Below are positions 1 to 5,154 of a DNA stretch of 5,154 bases, piece by piece. The stretch's first letter is position 1. Each line of letters starts with the position of its first letter. Source of the DNA: Acidocella sp. (GTDB lineage Bacteria > Pseudomonadota > Alphaproteobacteria > Acetobacterales > Acetobacteraceae); contig JAQNCU010000237.1 of NCBI GenBank assembly GCA_029077775.1, positions 1-5,154 of the forward strand, in the 5' to 3' direction. The notes beneath the pieces are model-generated. The model was not told where the DNA came from. It was given only the letters and a program-made list of their open reading frames with translations, and did no database searches. The position numbers and the translations under genes were made by a program.

Positions 1-20
1 CCGCGCGGCGTGAGGACCAT

Positions 21-50
21 GCGCGCGGGGTTGGTGGGGCGGCCGCGCGC
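21..50. other. GC-only stem-loop with a G-rich loop
   Basis: GCGCGCGG at 21-28 is the exact reverse complement of CCGCGCGC at 43-50, giving an eight-pair all-GC stem with a 14-base loop. The loop and adjoining stem form GGGGTTGGTGGGGCGG (27-42), four G-runs of two or more that could instead fold as a two-tier G-quadruplex. It lies just after a possible upstream stop (TGA 11-13), where a terminator would sit. However, no T-run follows directly; the nearest is TTTT at 70-73. I therefore do not call it an intrinsic terminator. Short GC repeats of this kind also arise by chance in such DNA. Confidence 0.3.
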
Positions 51-98
51 CGGAATGGGTACAGTTACGTTTTGTTATGCTTCGCCGGTGCCCGTACG

Positions 99-127
99 AG
101 GACAGGGGATAGGTAAGCGGCTATAGC
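99..127 (+). promoter_or_regulatory. Weak candidate sigma-70-type promoter for the efflux operon
   Basis: AGGACA at 99-104 (4 of 6 matches to TTGACA) and TATAGC at 122-127 (4 of 6 to TATAAT) are separated by 17 bases, the ideal spacing. Transcription would begin near 133-136. That is too close to ATG 140 for a normal leader, but it fits a short leader containing the GGAG at 145-148 and a GTG start at 158. A rival pair is TTGTTA at 72-77 with TACGAG at 95-100, also 17 apart but with a poorer -10. Both are weak matches, and RND pump promoters are often weak and controlled by regulators. This is inference only. Confidence 0.25.
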
Positions 128-130
128 TTA
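114..130. repeat. Inverted repeat TAAGC-N7-GCTTA, candidate operator
   Basis: TAAGC at 114-118 and GCTTA at 126-130 are perfect reverse complements around a seven-base spacer, making a 17-bp element. It contains a second perfect palindrome, GCTATAGC, at 120-127. The element covers the possible -10 box TATAGC and ends ten bases before ATG 140. Size and position suit a binding site for a dimeric repressor such as a TetR-family protein, a common controller of RND pumps. No regulator gene is visible in the window, and a five-base arm can occur by chance, so the operator role is inferred. Confidence 0.3.
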
Positions 131-139
131 TTTGATTAA

Positions 140-1366
140 ATGACGGAGCAGGTTGGCGTGGCAGAACAAGTGGCGGCGCGCAGGCGTGGCGGCAAGCGAT
201 GGGTGTTGCTCGGGTTGCTGGTGCTGTTGGGGGCGTTTATCTGGTACCGGCATTCTGGCCACGTCACGAAGTTCAAACCGAGCCCGCAGGCGGTTGGCGT
301 GGCGACGGCGCGGCTGGGGTCGATGCCGGAGGTGCTGGATGAGCTGGGTACCGTAACGCCGGTGGCCACCGTGACCGTGCTGCCGCAGATCAGCGGGTAT
401 GTGACCGCGGTTGGCTATACCGAGGGGCAGGACGTGGCCAAAGGCCAGTTTCTCGTACAGATCGACCCCCGGCCCTACCAGATAACCCTGATGCAGGACC
501 AGGCGACCCTGGCGCGCGATGAGGCGAGCCTGGGGCAGGCGCGGTCGGACCTTGCGCGGTATGAGGTGCTGGCGCGGCAGGATTCGATCCAGGCGCAGCA
601 GGTGTCAGACCAGCGTTTTACCGTGGCGGCGGATCTCGCGGCGACGAAGGTGGATGAGGCGAATATTGCGGCGGCCAAGCTCAATTTGATCTATTGCCAT
701 ATCACCGCGCCGGTGGCTGGGCGCATTGGGTTGCGGCTGGTCGATGTCGGTAATTATGTGACCTCGGGCAGCAGCACGGGCCTTGCGGTGATCACCAGCA
801 TCGCGCCGACGACGGTGGAGTTTTCGGTGGCGCAGGCGGATCTGGCGCCGATTCTGGTGCGGCTGGGGCAAGGTGCCGTTTTGCCCGCGGCGGCTTATGC
901 CAGCGATGATGTGACCAAGCTGGAAGATGGCACGCTGGGGGCGGTGGATAACCAGATGGATACCAGCACGGGCATGGTGAAGTTGCGCGCTGACTTTCCC
1001 AATACCGATGAACAACTTTTCCCGAATGAATTTGTGAATGTGCATTTGCGGGTCAACACGCTGACCAACGTGGTTCTGGTGCCAAACCCGGCGGTGCAGA
1101 CCGGCGTGCCGGGCACGTATGTGTATGTCGTCGGCGCCGATAATGTGGTGCATGTGCGAAAGGTGACCGTGGGGCCGAGCGATGGGGACAATACCGTGAT
1201 CGATTCAGGCTTGAAGCCTGGGGCGCGCGTGGTGACCGATGGCGTCGATCGGCTGACCGATGGTCAGCATGTGATGGTGGTGGCATCGCCCGGCGCAGCT
1301 GTGCCGGCGGCTGGCAGCACGAAACGGGGTTTGCATAAACACGAAAACGGCGCCGCCGCGCAGTGA
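140..1366 (+). CDS. mdtA: RND efflux periplasmic adaptor (membrane fusion protein), MdtA-like
   Basis: This adaptor links an inner-membrane RND pump to an outer-membrane TolC-type channel. The order along 408 residues is typical of the family. A basic N-terminus (RRRGGKR) precedes a hydrophobic anchor at about 20-36. There is no lipobox cysteine; the only Cys is at 186, so the protein is anchored by a membrane segment and not by lipid. The first lipoyl half is at about 75-113 (ISGYV at 84-88, EGQDV and KGQ-L). An alpha-helical hairpin at about 114-183 carries the RYEVL tip at 140-144. The second lipoyl half begins ITAPVAGRIG at 188-197. A beta-barrel follows, then a membrane-proximal domain from about 310 (VVLVPNPAVQ). 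The phrases LDNQ/VDNQ, LFPN-FVN and VVTDG-DRLT-G match E. coli MdtA from memory. ATG 140 gives the longest frame, but GTG 158 has the better ribosome binding site. The last 20 residues (KRGLHKHENGAAAQ) are a low-complexity tail. The family serine of the hairpin tip is replaced by Gln151. The stop overlaps the start of the next gene by four bases. Confidence 0.93.
   Translation: MTEQVGVAEQVAARRRGGKRWVLLGLLVLLGAFIWYRHSGHVTKFKPSPQAVGVATARLGSMPEVLDELGTVTPVATVTVLPQISGYVTAVGYTEGQDVAKGQFLVQIDPRPYQITLMQDQATLARDEASLGQARSDLARYEVLARQDSIQAQQVSDQRFTVAADLAATKVDEANIAAAKLNLIYCHITAPVAGRIGLRLVDVGNYVTSGSSTGLAVITSIAPTTVEFSVAQADLAPILVRLGQGAVLPAAAYASDDVTKLEDGTLGAVDNQMDTSTGMVKLRADFPNTDEQLFPNEFVNVHLRVNTLTNVVLVPNPAVQTGVPGTYVYVVGADNVVHVRKVTVGPSDGDNTVIDSGLKPGARVVTDGVDRLTDGQHVMVVASPGAAVPAAGSTKRGLHKHENGAAAQ
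145..160 (+). promoter_or_regulatory. Ribosome binding site GGAG supporting a GTG start at 158
   Basis: GGAG at 145-148 lies nine bases before the in-frame GTG at 158-160, a normal Shine-Dalgarno spacing. The upstream ATG at 140 has no purine-rich element in the 15 bases before it and directly follows an in-frame TAA (137-139). The site therefore favours GTG 158 as the real start of the adaptor gene, shortening the product by six residues to 402 aa. GTG starts are also used by both genes downstream. Confidence 0.45.
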
Positions 1367-4300
1367 ATCCGTCGCGGTTATTCATTGAGCGGCCTGTGGC
1401 GACCTCGCTGCTGATGATCGCTTTGGTGCTGACCGGGTTGGTTGCGTATAAATACCTTGCGGTCTCAGCGCTGCCGGATGTCGATTACCCGACGATCGAG
1501 GTGCAGACGTTCTACCCCGGTGCCTCGCCCGAGGTGATGACCAACACCATCACCGCGCCGCTGGAGCGCCAACTGGGCGAGATGGCGGGGCTGAACCAGA
1601 TGTCGTCGCAAAGCTCGGCCGGGGCGAGCGTGATTACGTTACAGTTCAACCTGTCGCTCAGCCTGGATGTTGCCGAGCAGGAGGTACAGGCGGCGATCAA
1701 CGCGGCGGGGAATTTGCTGCCGAACGACCTGCCCGCACCGCCGGTTTATGCCAAAATCAACCCGGCGGACGCGCCGATCCTCACCTTGGCGGTGACATCG
1801 AAGACCATGAGCCTGCTGGAGTTGCAGGCGCTTGCCAATTCACGGTTGGCAAACCGGATCTCCGAGGTTGCGGGGGTGGGGTTGGTGACGGTGAGCGGCG
1901 GCAACACGCCCGCGATAAGGGTGGAGGTCAACCCGCTGGCGCTGGCCTCATACGGGTTGAGCATCGATAATATCCGCACCGATATCGGGAATTTGAATGT
2001 CAGCACGCCGAAGGGCAGTTTTTCCGGCCCGTCGCAAACCTATACGATCAATGATAACGACCAGATCACCCAGGCCGCGGCATATGCCAAGCTTGTGGTG
2101 GCGTATAAAAACGGCAACCCGGTTTATCTGGGCGATGTCGCGAAGATTATTTCAGCGCCGGAAAATGCCGAATTGGGGGCGTGGTCCGACCGAACGCCAG
2201 CGATTATTTTGAATGTGGACCGCCAGCCCGGTGCGAATGTGATCGCCACGGTCGATGCGATCAAAGCGGCGTTGCCCAGCCTGACCGCGGGGCTGCCAGC
2301 TTCGATGCAAGTGGCCGTGATCAATGACGGTACGGTCTCCATCCGCGCCTCGGTGGGGGATGCGCAGTTTGAATTGCTATTGAGCGTCGGGCTGGTGGTG
2401 CTGGTGATATTTTTGTTCCTGCGCAACGTTCGCGCCACCATTATCCCCAGCATCTCGGTGCCGGTATCGCTGATCGGCACGCTGGGCGTGATGTATCTGT
2501 GCGGGTTTTCGATCGATAATCTGTCGTTGATGGCGCTGATCGTGGCGACCGGGTTCGTGGTCGATGATTCCATTGTGATGATCGAGAATATCGCGCGCTA
2601 TATCGAGATGGGCGAGGCACCTTTGGCCGCCTCATTGCAGGGCTCCGCGCAGATCGGGTTTACGATCATTTCGCTGACCGTGTCGCTGATCGCGGTGCTG
2701 ATCCCGTTATTGTTCATGGGCGATGTGGTCGGGCGGTTATTCTCGGAATTCGCGGTAACACTCGCGGTGACCATCGTGATCTCGGCGGTCGTGTCGCTGA
2801 CCTTGGTGCCGATGCTGTGCGCGAAATTGCTACGCGCCCGGGCCGATGAACGACCAACCCGGTTCGAGGCTTGGAATGAGCGCGTGTTCACGCGGCTGGT
2901 GGCCGCTTATGGACGGGGGCTGACCTGGGTGCTGGAGCATACGCGGCTCACGTTGATCGTGGTGGTGCTTACGCTGGTGGTGACCGGGCTGCTCTATGTG
3001 TTCATCCCCAAGGGGCTGTTTCCCGTGCAGGATACCGGCGTGATCGAAGGGATCAGCCAAAGTGCGCAGGATACGTCTTATGCCGCGATGGCGGCGCACC
3101 AGCAGGCTTTGGCCGATGCCATTTTGCGGGATAAGGACGTGGCCAGCCTGTCATCTTATATCGGGGTGGATGGCACCAACACGACGCTCAACCAGGGGCG
3201 GTTTCTGATCGATCTGGTGCCGAAATCACAGCGCAACGAGAGTGCGACCGCGATCATCAGGCGGTTGCAGGCAGAGGTTACCGGGGTGCCGGGAATTTCG
3301 TTGTACATGCAGCCCGTGCAGAGCCTGACGCTCGATACGGTGGTGTCCCCCACGCAATACCAGTTCAGCCTGGAAGCTGCGAACGCGGATGATTTTAACA
3401 TCTACGTGCCAAAACTGGTGGCGAAGCTGAAGGCGCTGCCCGCGCTGGCCGACGTGGCGAGCGAGCTGCAAAATGCCGGGAAATCGGTCTATATCGACAT
3501 CAACCGGTCTGAGGCCGCGCGGTTCGGGATCACGCCGGCCACGGTTGATAATGCGCTGTATGATGCGTTCGGGCAGCGGATTATCTCCACTATTTTTACG
3601 CAGACCGACCAGTACCGGGTGGTGCTGTCGGTCGATCCGGCGAAGATGACGGGCGTGGCCAGCCTGGGGTCGATCTATCTGCCATCCTCGGCCACAGCCG
3701 GCGGCCAGGTGCCGCTCTCAGCGATTGCGACATTCGAGGACAAGCCGGAGCCATTGGTGATCGAGCATATCGGCCAGTTTCCCGCCACGACGATCTCGTT
3801 CAACCTCGCACCCGGGGCGTCATTGGGGGCGGCGGTCTCAGAGGTTGAGGCGGCGGAGGCATCCTTGCACTTGCCCGCCTCGGTCACGACCAGCTTTGAG
3901 GGCGCGGCGCAGGCCTTCCAGAGCACGCTCGGCAATGAGGTGTTTCTGCTGCTGGCAGCGTTGATCGCGGTTTATATCGTGCTGGGTGTTCTCTATGAGA
4001 GTTTCATCCATCCGGTGACGATTATTTCCACGCTGCCATCGGCGGGCGTTGGGGCTTTGTTGTTTTTGTGGATCGCGGGTGATGGGCTCGATGTGATCGG
4101 GGTGATCGGGATTGTGCTGCTGATCGGGATCGTGAAGAAAAACGCGATCATGATGATCGATTTCGCGCTGAATGCCGAGCGCAAGGAGGGCAAGACCCCG
4201 CGCGAGGCGATTTTTGAGGCGTGTCTGTTGCGGTTCCGCCCGATTTTGATGACGACGATGGCGGCGATGCTGGCCGGTGTGCCGTTGATGCTGGGGGGTG

Positions 4301-4455
4301 GCATGGGTTCTGAGCTGCGCCAGCCGCTCGGGCTCGCGATTATCGGTGGGCTGGCGGTCAGCCAAATTCTCACCTTGTTTACGACGCCCGTTATTTATCT
4401 GGCGTTTGAGGGGCTGGCGGCGCGGCTGCGCGCATCAAGGCAGCGGACCGCGTGA
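1363..4455 (+). CDS. mdtB: RND multidrug efflux permease, MdtB-like subunit
   Basis: This is an inner-membrane proton/drug antiporter of the HAE-1 RND family, 1030 aa, close to the 1040 aa of E. coli MdtB. TM1 (about 10-30) follows the motif PSRLFIERPVATS. A periplasmic porter loop runs to about 335. TM2-TM6 follow (FELLLSVGLVVLVIFLFLR from 336), including LIPLLFMGDVVGRLF at 446-460. The second loop begins near FIPKGLFPVQDTG (547-559) and contains FGQRIISTIFTQ from 736. TM8-TM12 start near 857 (YIVLGVLYESFIHP at 871-884). The proton relay is intact: Asp401 and Asp402 in TM4, Lys926 in TM10, and Arg957 and Thr964, equivalent to AcrB D407, D408, K940, R971 and T978. Start GTG 1363 is the only possible one: an in-frame TAA lies at 1336-1338 with no other start between. 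No Shine-Dalgarno precedes it, so translation probably depends on ribosomes finishing the adaptor gene. It is MdtB-like because it resembles E. coli MdtB throughout (for example MSSQSS-GASVITLQF) and is followed by an MdtC-like gene. The exact substrate cannot be read from sequence. Confidence 0.95.
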   Translation: MNPSRLFIERPVATSLLMIALVLTGLVAYKYLAVSALPDVDYPTIEVQTFYPGASPEVMTNTITAPLERQLGEMAGLNQMSSQSSAGASVITLQFNLSLSLDVAEQEVQAAINAAGNLLPNDLPAPPVYAKINPADAPILTLAVTSKTMSLLELQALANSRLANRISEVAGVGLVTVSGGNTPAIRVEVNPLALASYGLSIDNIRTDIGNLNVSTPKGSFSGPSQTYTINDNDQITQAAAYAKLVVAYKNGNPVYLGDVAKIISAPENAELGAWSDRTPAIILNVDRQPGANVIATVDAIKAALPSLTAGLPASMQVAVINDGTVSIRASVGDAQFELLLSVGLVVLVIFLFLRNVRATIIPSISVPVSLIGTLGVMYLCGFSIDNLSLMALIVATGFVVDDSIVMIENIARYIEMGEAPLAASLQGSAQIGFTIISLTVSLIAVLIPLLFMGDVVGRLFSEFAVTLAVTIVISAVVSLTLVPMLCAKLLRARADERPTRFEAWNERVFTRLVAAYGRGLTWVLEHTRLTLIVVVLTLVVTGLLYVFIPKGLFPVQDTGVIEGISQSAQDTSYAAMAAHQQALADAILRDKDVASLSSYIGVDGTNTTLNQGRFLIDLVPKSQRNESATAIIRRLQAEVTGVPGISLYMQPVQSLTLDTVVSPTQYQFSLEAANADDFNIYVPKLVAKLKALPALADVASELQNAGKSVYIDINRSEAARFGITPATVDNALYDAFGQRIISTIFTQTDQYRVVLSVDPAKMTGVASLGSIYLPSSATAGGQVPLSAIATFEDKPEPLVIEHIGQFPATTISFNLAPGASLGAAVSEVEAAEASLHLPASVTTSFEGAAQAFQSTLGNEVFLLLAALIAVYIVLGVLYESFIHPVTIISTLPSAGVGALLFLWIAGDGLDVIGVIGIVLLIGIVKKNAIMMIDFALNAERKEGKTPREAIFEACLLRFRPILMTTMAAMLAGVPLMLGGGMGSELRQPLGLAIIGGLAVSQILTLFTTPVIYLAFEGLAARLRASRQRTA

Positions 4456-5154
4456 ACATATCGGCATTTTTCATCCGCCGCCCGGTGGCGACCACGCTGC
4501 TGACCTTGGGCATCGCGCTCTCGGGTTTGCTCGCTTATTTCAGGCTGCCCGTGGCGCCGCTGCCGCAGATCGTGTTGCCAACGATTATGGTGCAGGCGAA
4601 CATGGCCGGGGCGAGCCCCGACACCATGGCGGCAACGGTGGCCGCACCGCTGGAGCGGCATCTGGGCGCGATCGCCGATGTGACCCAGATGACCTCGAAT
4701 TCCGGGGTGGGGACAACCCGTATCGTGCTGCAATTCGGGCTGGACCGAAACATTAATGGCGCGGCGCGTGATGTGGAGGCGGCGATCCAGGCGGCGCGGG
4801 CGGAACTGCCGACCACGCTGCGCGCCAACCCCACCTATGATGAAGTGAATCCAACGAACATACCGATTTTGATTTTGGCGCTGACCTCGGACACCATGAC
4901 TCCAGGCCAGCTTTATAACGCGGCTGATACCGTGTTGCAGCAGCAATTCAGCCAGATCGACGGGGTGGGGCAGGTGGAGCTTGGGGGCTCGGCGCTGCCG
5001 GCGGTGCGGGTGGAGCTTCAGCCGGGGCCATTGGCCAGTTACGGCATCGGGTTGGAGGATGTGCGCGCGGCTCTGGCGGCGGCGAACGCCAATGCGCCAA
5101 AGGGCTTTTTCAATATCGGGACGGTGCGGTACCAGCTTTACACCAACGACCAGG
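4452..5154 (+). CDS. mdtC: RND multidrug efflux permease, MdtC-like subunit (partial, 3' end outside window)
   Basis: Translating from GTG 4452 gives 234 open codons to the right edge, beginning MNISAFFIRRPVATTLL. It has TM1 at about 12-30 and then the start of the first porter loop. Segments such as PVAPLPQI, TSNSGVGTTRIVLQF, INGAARDVEAAIQAA and LALTSDTM closely follow E. coli MdtC and differ from the MdtB-like neighbour. It is therefore a second, distinct RND subunit and not a duplicate. In E. coli MdtB2C, MdtC is thought to bind and extrude drug while MdtB contributes through proton movement. The start overlaps the previous stop (GTGA, 4452-4455); AAGG at 4437-4440 is a weak ribosome binding site eleven bases upstream. 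Compared with the MdtB-like paralogue, the conserved Asp of the P-x-V-D-x-P motif is Val41, and the Pro of PGASP is Ala52. The proton-relay residues, most of the protein and the stop are beyond the window. Confidence 0.93.
   Translation, partial: MNISAFFIRRPVATTLLTLGIALSGLLAYFRLPVAPLPQIVLPTIMVQANMAGASPDTMAATVAAPLERHLGAIADVTQMTSNSGVGTTRIVLQFGLDRNINGAARDVEAAIQAARAELPTTLRANPTYDEVNPTNIPILILALTSDTMTPGQLYNAADTVLQQQFSQIDGVGQVELGGSALPAVRVELQPGPLASYGIGLEDVRAALAAANANAPKGFFNIGTVRYQLYTNDQ

Larger units (their letters stand above)
1..139. other. Upstream region; possible edge of a neighbouring gene, then the control region
   Basis: No complete gene is visible here. The first 60 bases are nearly all G and C; the next 80 are clearly AT-richer, as expected of an intergenic promoter region. 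On the + strand, one frame ends in TGA at 11-13 after three codons (Arg-Ala-Ala), so an upstream co-directional gene could end there. Another frame stays open from the left edge to TAG at 124-126, but this may be chance in GC-rich DNA. On the - strand, an ATG read from 20 down to 18 opens MVLTPR and runs off the edge. That could be a divergent regulator, a common neighbour of RND operons, but it has no recognisable ribosome binding site. None of these can be called a gene from so few bases. Confidence 0.4.

Noticed and set aside
21..75. Intrinsic terminator of an upstream gene
   Set aside because: A GC stem exists at 21-50, but no T-tract follows it directly. The nearest TTTT is about 20 bases downstream.
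605..1153. Open frame of 182 codons on the - strand inside the adaptor gene
   Set aside because: It lies wholly within a well-recognised adaptor gene. Its product is rich in His and Arg, as expected from the complement of GC-rich coding DNA, and shows no recognisable domain.
3838..4365. Open frame of 175 codons on the - strand inside the MdtB-like gene
   Set aside because: It is antisense to conserved TM8-TM12 coding sequence. The product is a Gln/His/Arg-rich composition artefact with no family resemblance.
4298..4756. Open frame of 152 codons on the + strand spanning the mdtB end and mdtC start
   Set aside because: It is out of frame with both RND genes, whose frames are confirmed by motifs. 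The Arg/Gly-rich product is a frame shadow.
4395..4946. Open frame of 183 codons on the - strand across the mdtB/mdtC junction
   Set aside because: The + strand here encodes a clear RND N-terminus. The antisense product is low-complexity Arg/His/Gln with no recognisable motif.
1363..5154. Possible recent tandem duplication of one RND gene
   Set aside because: The two RND proteins differ in many positions. Each resembles its own E. coli counterpart (MdtB or MdtC) more than the other, so this is an old paralogue pair.

Overview
The window carries most of a tripartite RND multidrug-efflux operon of the MdtABC / MuxABC type, all on the + strand. It has a complete periplasmic adaptor (membrane fusion protein, MdtA-like), a complete inner-membrane RND pump subunit (MdtB-like, 1030 aa), and the first 234 codons of a second, different RND subunit (MdtC-like) that runs off the right edge. 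High GC, many GGG and CGG codons, GTG starts and the style of the RND proteins suggest a proteobacterium. An alphaproteobacterium such as a member of the Acetobacteraceae is my best guess, but the sequence alone does not settle this.

Layout. Positions 1-60 are very GC-rich and may hold the edge of a neighbouring gene, which cannot be resolved. Positions 61-139 are AT-richer and look like the control region. They contain a 17-bp imperfect-dyad element (TAAGC-N7-GCTTA) overlapping a possible -10 box, and a 10-bp-spaced GTTAYG direct repeat. The adaptor gene spans 140 (or 158) to 1366, the MdtB-like gene 1363-4455, and the MdtC-like gene 4452 to beyond 5154. Both gene junctions are the same 4-base overlap, GTGA, in which the GTG start of the next gene overlaps the TGA stop of the previous one. 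The three genes are therefore almost certainly one transcript with coupled translation.

How the genes work together. In the characterised E. coli MdtABC system the two RND proteins form a mixed trimer (two MdtB, one MdtC). The MdtA adaptor joins the trimer to an outer-membrane TolC-type channel, and proton influx drives export of bile salts, novobiocin and similar compounds. The proton-relay residues of the MdtB-like subunit are intact here. The outer-membrane channel is not in the window; in MuxABC-OpmB-type operons it follows the third gene.

I found no mobile element, CRISPR array, RNA gene, frameshift or convincing new system. The points worth a second look are small: the adaptor start site, the candidate operator, the repeated GTGA overlaps, and residue substitutions in the adaptor hairpin tip and in the MdtC-like N-terminal motif.
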